This document shows, one piece after another, positions 34,231 through 42,047 of a stretch of DNA of 64,000 nucleotides (the stretch's first letter is position 1; each line of letters opens with the position of its first letter). The position numbers and the translations under genes are program-made. The notes under the pieces are model-generated. The model ran no database searches. It was not told the DNA's origin and saw only the letters and a list, made by a program, of their open reading frames with translations. The DNA comes from Aeromicrobium tamlense (GTDB lineage Bacteria > Actinomycetota > Actinomycetes > Propionibacteriales > Nocardioidaceae), in assembly GCF_013408555.1 (NCBI RefSeq), contig NZ_JACBZN010000001.1:372001-436000 (forward strand). The letters are read 5' to 3'.

Positions 34231-35082
34231 ATGAGGAGCAGCAACCCCGTCTTTGCGAACAACGCGGAGTTCAACGGCCGCAACACGACTCAGTACGCAG
34301 ACCCGTCGCAGTGGAAGATCGACCTGTCCGGCTCGGGTGACGGAACGCAGACCCCCGGCCTGCAGGCTCCCACGTCCCCCGGACGCATGACCTTGGACAC
34401 CGTGGTCGAGAAGACCGCCATCACGCTCGGCCTCGTGGTGCTCGGCGCCGCGGTCGCTTGGTTCATGATCGGCGACATCGACTCCGACGCGGCGCTGGCC
34501 ACCGCGTGGACGTTCTCCATGGGCGGCGCGCTGATCGGCTTCGTCCTGGCGATGGTCAACTCCTTCAAGAAGGTCATCAGCCCCCCGCTGGTCATGGCGT
34601 ACGCGCTCGTCGAGGGCGTCTTCGTCGGCGCCTTCTCCAAGATCATCTCCACCTGGGTGGGCGACGCCGGCATCGTGTTCCAGGCCGTCCTGGCCACGTT
34701 CGTCGCCGCGGCCGCCACCCTGGCCGCCTACAAGTTCTTCAACATCCAGGTCACCGCGAAGTTCCGCCGGGTCGTCATGATCTCGCTGTTCGCGTTCATG
34801 GGAGTCATGGTCCTCAACCTGGTGCTGAGCCTGTTCGGCGTGTTCCCCAACGGCGGCCTGCGCAGCATGGACAACCCGATGCTGGCGATCCTCGTCGGCG
34901 GCGTCGCGATCGTGCTCGGCGTCCTGTGCCTGATCATGGACTTCGACTTCGTCGAGCGCGGCGTCGAGGCCGGCCTCCCGGAGCGCGAGTCCTGGCGCGC
35001 GGCGTTCGGCCTGACCGTCACGCTGGTCTGGCTGTACCTCGAGATCCTGCGCCTCCTCGCGATCCTGCGCGGAGACAGCTGA
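34231..35082 (+). CDS. Bax inhibitor-1/YccA family membrane protein
   Basis: A 283-residue protein. The first 50 residues are polar (NPVFANNAEFNGRN); the rest has seven TM segments from about 60 to 280. Recognisable features are LVEGVFVGAFSKI, the Asp-containing GVLCLIMDFDFVERGVEAGLP and the final SWRAAFGLTVTLVWLYLEILRLL, with the paired Asp residues thought to act as a pH sensor in BsYetJ. Probably a proton-regulated calcium leak channel. A rho-independent terminator follows. Confidence 0.93.
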   Translation: MRSSNPVFANNAEFNGRNTTQYADPSQWKIDLSGSGDGTQTPGLQAPTSPGRMTLDTVVEKTAITLGLVVLGAAVAWFMIGDIDSDAALATAWTFSMGGALIGFVLAMVNSFKKVISPPLVMAYALVEGVFVGAFSKIISTWVGDAGIVFQAVLATFVAAAATLAAYKFFNIQVTAKFRRVVMISLFAFMGVMVLNLVLSLFGVFPNGGLRSMDNPMLAILVGGVAIVLGVLCLIMDFDFVERGVEAGLPERESWRAAFGLTVTLVWLYLEILRLLAILRGDS

Positions 35083-35110
35083 TCCACGGGGTCACCCGAG
35101 ACCCCAGCAC

Positions 35111-35142
35111 GAAGGCCCGCCACCACGAGGTGGCGGGCCTTC
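35111..35142 (+). terminator. Rho-independent-like terminator
   Basis: A 14-bp perfect stem (GAAGGCCCGCCACC / GGTGGCGGGCCTTC) with loop ACGA, 29 nt after the Bax-inhibitor-like gene. The U-run is short, as is normal in high-GC actinobacteria. Confidence 0.85.
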
Positions 35143-35166
35143 GTCGTGTCCGGGACCCTGCGGGGA

Positions 35167-35279
35167 GCGGTGAGCTGTCAACCCTTCCCTCTGGCGACCG
35201 GTGCGCGATCAACCGCATCGGGGCCTCGTGCGGTTGACGACCCACCGCCCAGGAACGGGAAGGGTTGAGGACTCACCGC
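35167..35279. repeat. 113-nt nested palindrome
   Basis: Outer arms of 23 nt (35167-35189 and 35257-35279) pair at 20 positions around TCAACCCTTCCC. An inner hairpin TCAACCGCA/TGCGGTTGA (35209-35217, 35229-35237) is perfect. The whole element lies between the terminator and the convergent SGNH gene. Confidence 0.8.
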
Positions 35280-35289
35280 CACAGGCAGG

Positions 35290-36198
35290 TCAGCGGCGGC
35301 GCAGGACGGCGGCCCAGCGGCGGCCGCGGAGAGCCGGCGCGACCTCAGTGCCGCCGTGCTCGGACGCCCACTCGGCGGCCTCGCCGAGCGGCATCTGCTC
35401 CACGGCGCCGACCTCGGGCTGCTCGTCGCGCGAGCGCCACTGCGCCACGGCGGCCGCCACGAGGAACCCGCACACCGTGGCGTAGCCGTCGGCGCTGGGG
35501 TGGAAGCGGTCATCGCCGAAGAGGGCGTCGCCCTTGACCAGCAGCAGCGGCTCGAGCACGTCGGCCAGCGAGATCACGCGCGCGCCGGCCTCGACGGCGG
35601 CCACGGTCTGGCGGCGGGCCAGGTGGCGGCTCCAGTAGCGGCAGACGGTGCGCAGGGGGACGGGCAGCGGCTTGATCGTGCCGAAGTCGGGCACCGAGCC
35701 GACGACGACCTCGCTGCCGAGGCCGCGCAGGCGCGCGACGGCGGCCGCGAGGCGGCGGGCCGAGCGCTTCGCGGGCACCTGGTGGGTGATGTCGTTGGCG
35801 CCGATCAGGATGATCGCCAGCTGCGGGTCGTCGAGGTCGGACGCGGTGATCTGGTGCTGCAGGTCGCGCGAGCGCGCGCCCACGGTGGACTCGTTGCGGA
35901 TCTGCACGGGTTGGCCCAGCAGGTGCGACAGGCCGGTGCCGATGAGGGCCGACGGCGTGTGCTCGAGGTCCTTCACCCCGTAGCCCACCATCGTCGAGTC
36001 GCCGAGCAGCAGGCAGCGGACCGGCTCGCCCGGCAGGTCCTCGCCGTAGACGCCGTTGCCCGAGGGCGGCCGGTCGGTGGTGGTGCCGATCCGCTTGCGC
36101 GCCAGGAGGGCCTGTCCCACGAGGATCGCGTAGGTGCCGAGGCTGAATCCAGCCGTCCTCGCGGCGGCCTTGGCAGTGGTCCTCGCGGGGCTGGGCAC
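35290..36198 (-). CDS. SGNH/GDSL hydrolase
   Basis: A 302-residue protein with all SGNH blocks: LLLGDSTMVGYG (Ser, block I), NESTVGARSRDL (Gly), IILIGANDITH (Asn, block III) and FGDDRFHPSADGY (Asp/His, block V). An N-terminal hydrophobic segment at about 15-32 suggests a membrane anchor or signal. It likely hydrolyses or transfers an ester-linked group on a lipid or polysaccharide. GTG 36198 is set by a leaderless hexamer 6 nt upstream. Confidence 0.9.
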   Translation of the reverse strand: MPSPARTTAKAAARTAGFSLGTYAILVGQALLARKRIGTTTDRPPSGNGVYGEDLPGEPVRCLLLGDSTMVGYGVKDLEHTPSALIGTGLSHLLGQPVQIRNESTVGARSRDLQHQITASDLDDPQLAIILIGANDITHQVPAKRSARRLAAAVARLRGLGSEVVVGSVPDFGTIKPLPVPLRTVCRYWSRHLARRQTVAAVEAGARVISLADVLEPLLLVKGDALFGDDRFHPSADGYATVCGFLVAAAVAQWRSRDEQPEVGAVEQMPLGEAAEWASEHGGTEVAPALRGRRWAAVLRRR

Positions 36199-36204
36199 GC
36201 GTCC

Positions 36205-36210
36205 AGTGTA
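36205..36210 (-). promoter_or_regulatory. -10 hexamer, leaderless SGNH gene
   Basis: TACACT on the minus strand with exactly 6 nt to GTG 36198. Confidence 0.5.
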
Positions 36211-36242
36211 GGAAGTCGGACCAGACGGTCGGATGCGGTTCC

Positions 36243-36248
36243 TAGGAT
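36243..36248 (+). promoter_or_regulatory. -10 hexamer, leaderless phosphatase gene
   Basis: TAGGAT with exactly 6 nt to GTG 36255. Together with the divergent TACACT it makes a compact 57-nt two-way promoter. Confidence 0.5.
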
Positions 36249-36254
36249 GGAGGG

Positions 36255-36938
36255 GTGAACGAGACCGTCCCGAACCTGCGCGACCTCGGCGGCACCTCCG
36301 TCGAGGGCGGCGTCATCCGTCCCGGCCGCCTGCTGCGCAGCGCCCTGCCCCTGGGTGACGACGTCGCGCCCGACGACATCACGTGGCCGCCCACGGTCGT
36401 CATCGACCTGCGCTCCTCGATGGAGACCGAGACCCAGCACCCGCTCGCCGGGCCGGGGGTCACGGTGCTCAACTTCCCGCTGCTCAGCGCGCTGCGGCCG
36501 GGCGTCGCGCCGCCGGAGTCGCTGGCCGAGCTCTACCAGCTCATGCTGCAGACCACGTCGGAGCACCTCGTCGAGGTGATCGACGCGGTCGCGCAGGCCG
36601 AGGACGCCACCACCCTCGTCCACTGCGCCGCGGGCAAGGACCGCACCGGCGTCTCGATCGCGATGGTGCTCGCGCTGCTCGGCGCGAAGCGCGACGACAT
36701 CGTCGAGGACTACCTCGTCACGGCGCAGCACGAGGAGCAGATCCAGGCCCGCTTCAACCGTCTCTTCGGCGAGCGTCGCGCCATGCTGCCGGCCGGCTAC
36801 ATCGCCACGCCGGTCGAGGCGATCAGCGGCGTGCTCGACACGTGGGACCAGCACCCCGGCGGCGCCGTCGGCTGGTTCCAGCGCGCCGGCGGCACGCCCC
36901 AGACCATCGACCGGCTCCGCACTACGCTGGTGCGATGA
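36255..36938 (+). CDS. Tyrosine/serine protein phosphatase (PtpB-like)
   Basis: A 227-residue dual-specificity-type phosphatase. It starts PNLRDLGGTS; the P-loop HCAAGKDRTG near 125-134 carries the catalytic Cys, Asp and Arg in the lipid/triple-specificity style (C-x-x-G-K-D-R) known from Mycobacterium PtpB. The following helix ISIAMVLALLG-like segment and the QARFNRLFGERR tail fit the family. Targets may be phosphotyrosine, phosphoserine or phosphoinositide. Overlaps pirin by ATGA but the pirin gene also has its own promoter. Confidence 0.9.
   Translation: MNETVPNLRDLGGTSVEGGVIRPGRLLRSALPLGDDVAPDDITWPPTVVIDLRSSMETETQHPLAGPGVTVLNFPLLSALRPGVAPPESLAELYQLMLQTTSEHLVEVIDAVAQAEDATTLVHCAAGKDRTGVSIAMVLALLGAKRDDIVEDYLVTAQHEEQIQARFNRLFGERRAMLPAGYIATPVEAISGVLDTWDQHPGGAVGWFQRAGGTPQTIDRLRTTLVR
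36923..36928 (+). promoter_or_regulatory. -10 hexamer inside the phosphatase gene, for pirin
   Basis: TACGCT with exactly 6 nt to ATG 36935, inside the last codons of the phosphatase gene; predicts a separate leaderless pirin transcript. Confidence 0.4.
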
Positions 36939-37828
36939 GTCCGGATCGGACGATCGAGCCGCGCGAGGTCCCGCTGGGCGGGCTGCGCGGACTCAAGGTC
37001 CATCGCACGCTGCCCAGCAAGGAGATCCCGCTCATCGGAGCGTGGTGCTTCGTCGACCACTTCGGTCCCACCGAGCACCGCATGGAGGTGCTGCCGCACC
37101 CGCACATCGGGCTGCAGACCGTCACGTGGCCGATCGAGGGACGGATCCGGCACCGCGACAGCCTCGGCAGCAACGTCGTGCTGGAGCCGGGCGAGCTCAA
37201 CCTCATGACCTCGGGCGACGGGGTGTCGCACTCGGAGTTCACCGAGGGCCCGCCCGGCGAGATGCACGGCGTGCAGCTGTGGGTGGCCCTGCCCGACGCC
37301 ACGCGGCGCGGCCCCGCCGCCTTCGAGCACCACCCCGACCTGCCGCGCATCGAGGGGGAGGGCTGGGCCGGCGTCGTGCTGGTCGGCAGCTTCGCCGGCG
37401 AGACGTCGAAGGCCACGGTGCACACGCCGCTCGTCGGCGTCGAGCTGCGGCTCCAGCCCGGGCGCCACGAGTTCGACCTGGATCCCGACTTCGAGCACGG
37501 CATCCTCGCCGTCGACGGCGCCGTCAGGGTGGGCGGACGAGCCGTTCCGCACCGCTCGCTGGAGTACGTGGCCCCCGGCCGCGCGCGTCTGGCGCTCGAG
37601 GTCGACCGCCCCACGATCGTCATGCTGCTCGGCGGCGAGCCGTTCGGCGAGGAGATCGTCATGTGGTGGAACTTCATCGGCCGCTCGCACGAGGAGATCG
37701 TCGAGGCGCGCGAGGCCTGGGAGGCGCTCGCGCCCCGCTACGGGCACGTCGAGGGCCACGGCGACCAGGTCATCCCGGCCCCGCCGATGCCCCACGTGAG
37801 ACTTCGTCCGCGCGTTCGTCGCGCCTGA
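36935..37828 (+). CDS. Pirin family protein
   Basis: A 297-residue bicupin. The N-terminal cupin has the metal-binding motif LPHPHIGLQTVTW (two His) and later SGDGVSHSEFTE with EMHGVQLWVALP. The C-terminal pirin-type cupin ends with LLGGEPFGEEIVMWWNFIGRSHEEI, the pirin signature. Bacterial pirins act as quercetinase-like dioxygenases or redox-sensing regulators; the role here is not predictable. Follows the phosphatase gene with a 4-nt overlap. Confidence 0.95.
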   Translation: MSPDRTIEPREVPLGGLRGLKVHRTLPSKEIPLIGAWCFVDHFGPTEHRMEVLPHPHIGLQTVTWPIEGRIRHRDSLGSNVVLEPGELNLMTSGDGVSHSEFTEGPPGEMHGVQLWVALPDATRRGPAAFEHHPDLPRIEGEGWAGVVLVGSFAGETSKATVHTPLVGVELRLQPGRHEFDLDPDFEHGILAVDGAVRVGGRAVPHRSLEYVAPGRARLALEVDRPTIVMLLGGEPFGEEIVMWWNFIGRSHEEIVEAREAWEALAPRYGHVEGHGDQVIPAPPMPHVRLRPRVRRA

Positions 37829-37838
37829 CGCCCACTTT

Positions 37839-37857
37839 CGGATACTGTCGGTATCCG
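37839..37857. promoter_or_regulatory. Candidate operator (19-nt palindrome)
   Basis: CGGATAC-TGTCG-GTATCCG, perfect 7-nt arms. It lies 9 nt before ATG 37867 and covers the upstream edge of the GGAGG ribosome site. Its TACTGT could be a -10 element. The size and symmetry suit a TetR-type dimer, but no regulator gene lies beside it. Confidence 0.6.
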
Positions 37858-37866
37858 GAGGTGGGT

Positions 37867-38685
37867 ATGACGTACTTCACGGGCAAGGTCGCCGTCGTCA
37901 CCGGCGCGGGATCGGGCATCGGACGGGCCCTCGCGATCGGTCTCGCACAGCGGGGAGCCCGCGTGGCCATCAGCGACGTGGACGCCACGGGACTGGCCGA
38001 GACGCGAGGGATGCTCGAGGCCGCGGGCGCCGACGTCCGCGCCGATCATCTCGACGTCTCGGAGCGTGAGCGGGTGCTGGCCTACGCCGACGAGGTCGCC
38101 GCGCACTTCGGCGTGATCCATCAGGTCTACAACAACGCGGGCATCGCGTTCACCGGCGACATCGAGGCGATGGACTTCAAGCACCTCGAGCGCGTCATGG
38201 ACGTGGACTACTGGGGTGTCGTGAACGGCTCGAAGGCGTTCCTGCCGCACCTCATCGCGTCGGGCGACGGTCACGTCGTCAACATCTCCAGCGTCTTCGG
38301 CATCATCTCGGTGCCCACGCAGGGTGCCTACAATGCGGCCAAGTTCGCCGTCCGCGGCTTCACCGAGGCCCTGCGGATGGAGATGGTGGCGCGCGGCCGG
38401 CCGGTCAAGGTCACGTGCGTGCACCCCGGCGGCATCAGGACCAACGTCGCTCGCAACGCCGGCCAGGTGGACGGGCTCGACCACGACGACCTGGCCTCGT
38501 CGTTCGACCGCGTCGCCCGCACCACGCCCGAGCGCGCCGCCGAGGTGATCCTGCGCGGCGTCGAGAAGGGCAAGGCGCGGGTGCTCATCGGCGCCGACGC
38601 CCGCGTGATCGACGTCGTGTCGCGGGTGGCAGGTCCGCACTACCAGCGGCTCGTGGCCCGATTCGCGGGGAAGGCGGGACTGTGA
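37867..38685 (+). CDS. Short-chain dehydrogenase/reductase
   Basis: A 272-residue classical SDR. The cofactor motif TGAGSGIG is at 12-19, ISDVDATGL suggests NAD preference (acidic residue after beta-2), NNAG near 95, catalytic Ser in NISSVFGI, and YNAAK with Tyr155 and Lys159. It oxidises an alcohol or reduces a carbonyl. GTGA overlap with the cytochrome P450 gene suggests it oxidises the alcohol made by that enzyme. A GGAGG site sits just before the ATG. Confidence 0.93.
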   Translation: MTYFTGKVAVVTGAGSGIGRALAIGLAQRGARVAISDVDATGLAETRGMLEAAGADVRADHLDVSERERVLAYADEVAAHFGVIHQVYNNAGIAFTGDIEAMDFKHLERVMDVDYWGVVNGSKAFLPHLIASGDGHVVNISSVFGIISVPTQGAYNAAKFAVRGFTEALRMEMVARGRPVKVTCVHPGGIRTNVARNAGQVDGLDHDDLASSFDRVARTTPERAAEVILRGVEKGKARVLIGADARVIDVVSRVAGPHYQRLVARFAGKAGL

Positions 38686-40175
38686 GCGTCTTCACCGTCA
38701 AGAACGCGTGGGGCGGCCAGCGCCTGCCGCACCCGCCCGGTCGTCGCCCCGTCGCCTACGACGCCCTGACGATGCGCACGGGCACGCCGCTGGCCAACGT
38801 CATGCGCGTCGGCAAGGACCTCGGTCCGCTGTTCGAGGTGCGCGTGTTCAGCCAGAAGTTCGTCTTCGTCACCGGTGCCGAGCTGGCCGCCGAGATGTGC
38901 GACGAGACCCGCTTCCACAAGAACCTGCCGCCGGCCCTGGTGGCGCTGCGCGAGTTCGTCGGCGACGCCCTGTTCACGGCGTTCGACCACGAGCCCAACT
39001 GGGACACGGCGCACGGCGTGCTGATGCCCGCGTTCTCCAAGGCGGCGATGCGCGGCTACCACGACACGATGCTCGAGACGGCTGCTGAGATGCTCGCGGT
39101 CTGGGACGGGATCGACGGACCGATCGACGTCACAGCCGACATGACCAAGCTGACGATGGAGACGATCAGTCGCTGCGCGTTCAGCCGCGACTTCGGATCG
39201 TTCACGTCGCGCGAGCGACACCCGTTCGTCGACGCCATGATCGCCGCACTGATGACCGGCATGCAGAAGTCGTCGCTCGACTCGATCCCGGGCGGCAAGC
39301 GCATCGCCAAGCGGATCGACGAGGCGAACGCCGAGCACCGCGCCTACGTGGACGACCTCGTCGACGAGATGGTGCGCGACCGTCGGGCGACGGGGGAGCG
39401 GCGCGACGACCTGCTCGACCGCATGCTCTACGAGGCGCACCCGGAGACGGGCGTGCGGCTCGACGACCAAAACATCCGCGAGCAGATCCTGACCTTCCTG
39501 GTGGCGGGTCACGAGACGACGTCGGGCGCGCTGAGCTTCGTCCTCTACTACCTCTCGCGCCATCCCGAGCTGCTGGCGAAGGCGCAGGCCGAGACCGACG
39601 CGCTGCTCGGCGACGACCCCGATGCCGAGCCGACCTTCGAGCAGGTGCCGCGGTTCCGGTACCTGCGCCGCTGCTTGGACGAGGGCCTGCGGCTGTGGCC
39701 CACCGCGCCCGCGTTCGCGCGCTCGCCGCGCGAGACCACCACGATCGCGGCGGGCACCGACCACGAGGCCGTGATGACGCCCGACGACTGGGCGATCATC
39801 GTGCTGCCGATGATGCACCGCGACCCCGTGGCCTGGGGGCCGACGGCGGACGAGTTCGATCCCGACCGCTTCCTGCCCGAGAACTCCAGGGGCCGGATGA
39901 AGAACGTCTACAAGCCGTTCGGCACGGGCGACCGGGCCTGCATCGGGCGCCAGTTCGCGCTGCACGAGGCGATCCTCGTCCTCGCGCGGCTGCTGCACCG
40001 CTACGACATCGCGGCCGACCCCGACTACGAGCTGCGAATCGACGAGCGCCTCACGATCGTGCCGAAGGGCTTCGAGGTGACGCTGACCCGTCGGACACCG
40101 TCGCGCGGGCCCGAGGCGCTGGCCGACGACGACGGTCCGGCCGAGGTGCCCACGGGCTGCCCCGTGGCGCACTGA
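38682..40175 (+). CDS. Cytochrome P450 (CYP102-like haem domain)
   Basis: A 497-residue P450. The I-helix motif AGHETTSG is present, the K-helix region reads CLDEGLRLWP (usual ExxR replaced by DEGLR), and the haem loop FGTGDRACIGRQFA carries the ligand Cys420. The sequence style (FDHEPNWDTAHGVLMPAFS, HRDP-x-x-WG) is like the haem domain of CYP102/BM3 fatty-acid hydroxylases. The fused reductase is missing, so separate redox partners are needed. A fatty-acid or alkane substrate is inferred. Translationally coupled to the SDR upstream. Confidence 0.92.
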   Translation: MSVFTVKNAWGGQRLPHPPGRRPVAYDALTMRTGTPLANVMRVGKDLGPLFEVRVFSQKFVFVTGAELAAEMCDETRFHKNLPPALVALREFVGDALFTAFDHEPNWDTAHGVLMPAFSKAAMRGYHDTMLETAAEMLAVWDGIDGPIDVTADMTKLTMETISRCAFSRDFGSFTSRERHPFVDAMIAALMTGMQKSSLDSIPGGKRIAKRIDEANAEHRAYVDDLVDEMVRDRRATGERRDDLLDRMLYEAHPETGVRLDDQNIREQILTFLVAGHETTSGALSFVLYYLSRHPELLAKAQAETDALLGDDPDAEPTFEQVPRFRYLRRCLDEGLRLWPTAPAFARSPRETTTIAAGTDHEAVMTPDDWAIIVLPMMHRDPVAWGPTADEFDPDRFLPENSRGRMKNVYKPFGTGDRACIGRQFALHEAILVLARLLHRYDIAADPDYELRIDERLTIVPKGFEVTLTRRTPSRGPEALADDDGPAEVPTGCPVAH

Positions 40176-40182
40176 CGCCGGC

Positions 40183-40605
40183 TCACCTCAGGGTGGTGCG
40201 GCCGTCGGCTTGCACGGTCCAGAACGGGTTGTGCGCGATCTCCCACGGGTGGCCGTCGGGGTCGGCGACGTAGCCGGAGTAGCCGCCCCACTCGATGGGC
40301 TCGGCCGGCTTGAGCACCGTGGCGCCGGCCGCGCGGGCCTGCTCGATCACGGCGTCGACCTCGTCGGGTGAGCCGACGTTCTGGGCCAGCGCGATGCCGC
40401 TGAACGTGGCCCCGGTGTCCTCGACGCGGGCGTCCTCCGCCAGCCCGGCGCGCGTCCACAGCGCCAGGATCATGCCGGGCAGCTGGTAGAACGCGATGCC
40501 GTCCTCGTCGTTGTCCTTCGAGAACCCGAGGCCGTCCTCGTAGAAGGTGCGCGACCGTTCGAGGTCGGCGACGCCGAGGGTGACGAGGCTGATGCGTTGG
40601 TCCAT
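40183..40605 (-). CDS. VOC/glyoxalase-like protein
   Basis: A 140-residue vicinal-oxygen-chelate fold protein with the paired beta-alpha-beta-beta-beta repeats. It starts MDQRISLVTLGVADLERS, with FYEDGLGF and the C-terminal YVADPDGHPWEIAHN motif containing the conserved Glu. Members include lactoylglutathione lyase-like and resistance proteins; the substrate cannot be given. ATG 40605 is set by a leaderless hexamer. Confidence 0.9.
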   Translation of the reverse strand: MDQRISLVTLGVADLERSRTFYEDGLGFSKDNDEDGIAFYQLPGMILALWTRAGLAEDARVEDTGATFSGIALAQNVGSPDEVDAVIEQARAAGATVLKPAEPIEWGGYSGYVADPDGHPWEIAHNPFWTVQADGRTTLR

Positions 40606-40612
40606 GGCGGCC

Positions 40613-40618
40613 ACGCTA
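40613..40618 (-). promoter_or_regulatory. -10 hexamer, leaderless VOC gene
   Basis: TAGCGT on the minus strand with 7 nt to ATG 40605. Confidence 0.5.
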
Positions 40619-40714
40619 GACCCCGCCACGGACATCGCGGCCGGGCAACCGCCGACCATGTCACACCGTCAACTTCCTCAACTCCACACGCATCCGACAC
40701 ATCGTCGGTAACGT

Positions 40715-40733
40715 CCGTTCGGGCCCCGAACGG
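40715..40733. promoter_or_regulatory. Palindrome upstream of the collagen-like gene
   Basis: CCGTTCGGG-C-CCCGAACGG, perfect 9-nt arms, about 42 nt before ATG 40775. Could be an operator or leader hairpin. The ribosome site GGAGGGCGAGG directly precedes the ATG. The rest of the 169-nt gap shows nothing further. Confidence 0.5.
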
Positions 40734-40774
40734 ATCGGGCGAGCTGTGCCCGGTCGAGCGAGTGGAGGGCGAGG

Positions 40775-42037
40775 ATGCTGAGCTCCTTGCGGATGGTGTT
40801 GGCCTGCGGAGCGGCGTCGGCGGTGGTCGGGGCGGGCTCCGCACTCGTCGTGACGACGGCGACGAGTGACGACGCGGTGCCGGTGAGCTCGCCGATGTAC
40901 GGCTGCATGGACGTCACGGCCGGATCGCTCTACCTCTCGGACTCCGGGACCTGCGCCGACGACCTCGTGCCGGTCACGTGGCAGGGCGAGCCAGAGGCGG
41001 CCGAGGGTGCCGACGGCGAGGACGGCTCGAACGGCCAGGACGGCGAGGACGGTCTCGACGGCGCCGATGGATCCGCTGGCGCGGCTGGCGCGGCTGGCGC
41101 GAAGGGCGCGTCCGGAGCGAACGGCGAGGACGGCGCCGACGGTGAGGACGGCGTCGACGGTGCCGCTGGGTCGAACGGCGCCAAGGGTGACAAGGGCGCC
41201 AAGGGTGACAAGGGCGAGAAGGGCGAGAAGGGCGACAAGGGCGACGACGGCGCCGCGGGTGCCAAGGGCGACAAGGGCGACGACGGTGCCGCGGGCGAGA
41301 AGGGCGATGACGGCGAAACCGGCGCGACCGGCGCCACCGGCGCCACCGGCGCCAAGGGGGATCGAGGCGACGACGGCCTCGTCCCGTGGAGCGCGGTGTC
41401 GTCCTGGAGCGCCTCGACGACCTACAGCGCCGGTCCTCCAGCGGCGGTGGTGACCCGCGGCGGCAGCACGTACGTGGCCGCGCGCTCCTCGATCGCCGCG
41501 GACCCCGCGACCTCCCCGGCGGACTGGATCCTCGTCGCGGCCGCAGGCGCGAAGGGCGACAAGGGCGACCGGGGCGACAAGGGCGAGACGGGCGAGCAGG
41601 GTGAGATGGGGGCCACGGGCGCGGCCGGCGCCGACGGTGAGGCCGGCGCCACGGGCGCGGCCGGCGCCGAGGGTCCGGCGGGCCCCGCCGGACCGACGGG
41701 TCCGGCGGGCCCGCAAGGTCCTCAGGGCATCCAGGGCCCGGCCGGGAACTCGCTGCTGTCCGGCGAGTTCAACCAGTGGCAGGGCTCCGCCCGCGCGTTC
41801 CGCGACGACTACGACTGCACGGTCGGCACGGTCGTGCTGGGCGTGGGCTGGCGGGGAGTGCCCGCCGATGGCCGGATCCTGCCGATCCAGCAGTACCAGG
41901 CGCTGTTCTCGCTCCTCGGCACCTACTTCGGCGGGAACGGGTCCACGACGTTCGCCGTCCCGGACCTGCGAGCGGTCACCCCGAACGGGCTGCGCTACAG
42001 CATCTGCAACAACGGGATCTACCCGTCGTCCGAGTGA
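40775..42037 (+). CDS. Secreted collagen-like protein with phage tail-collar C-terminus
   Basis: A 420-residue protein. An N-terminal export segment (about 6-30) is followed by a short two-Cys domain (43-75, MYGC to SGTC). Gly-X-Y tract 1 covers 78-200 (41 triplets, rich in GDK/GEK/GDD) and a small chitin-binding-like module 203-253 (WSASTTYSAG, ADPATSPADW). Gly-X-Y tract 2 covers 258-326 (23 triplets, Pro-rich at the end). A C-terminal domain 327-420 has ILPIQQYQALFSLLGTYFGGNG and FAVPDLR, typical of tail-collar trimerisation domains. It probably forms a trimeric surface fibre. No phage genes are near. Confidence 0.88.
   Translation: MLSSLRMVLACGAASAVVGAGSALVVTTATSDDAVPVSSPMYGCMDVTAGSLYLSDSGTCADDLVPVTWQGEPEAAEGADGEDGSNGQDGEDGLDGADGSAGAAGAAGAKGASGANGEDGADGEDGVDGAAGSNGAKGDKGAKGDKGEKGEKGDKGDDGAAGAKGDKGDDGAAGEKGDDGETGATGATGATGAKGDRGDDGLVPWSAVSSWSASTTYSAGPPAAVVTRGGSTYVAARSSIAADPATSPADWILVAAAGAKGDKGDRGDKGETGEQGEMGATGAAGADGEAGATGAAGAEGPAGPAGPTGPAGPQGPQGIQGPAGNSLLSGEFNQWQGSARAFRDDYDCTVGTVVLGVGWRGVPADGRILPIQQYQALFSLLGTYFGGNGSTTFAVPDLRAVTPNGLRYSICNNGIYPSSE
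41006..41374 (+). repeat. Gly-X-Y tract 1 (41 triplets)
   Basis: A nine-base periodic coding repeat. The first part is acidic (GED, GAD), the middle has alternating GDK/GAK/GEK triplets favouring interchain salt bridges, and the end has GAT triplets. No hydroxyproline-type GPP triplets. Confidence 0.95.
41546..41752 (+). repeat. Gly-X-Y tract 2 (23 triplets)
   Basis: Begins GAKGDKGDRGDKG and becomes Pro-rich (GPAGPAGPTGPAGPQ) next to the tail-collar domain. This is a common arrangement for nucleating the triple helix. Confidence 0.95.
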
Positions 42038-42047
42038 GGACGGAAGC

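Noticed and set aside
41006..41752. CRISPR-like periodic DNA
   Set aside because: The repeats have a nine-base period and encode Gly-X-Y triplets; there are no unique spacers of constant length and no cas genes.
40775..42037. Part of a prophage
   Set aside because: The tail-collar domain suggested it, but no capsid, terminase, lysis or integrase genes are near; the surroundings are ordinary chromosomal genes.
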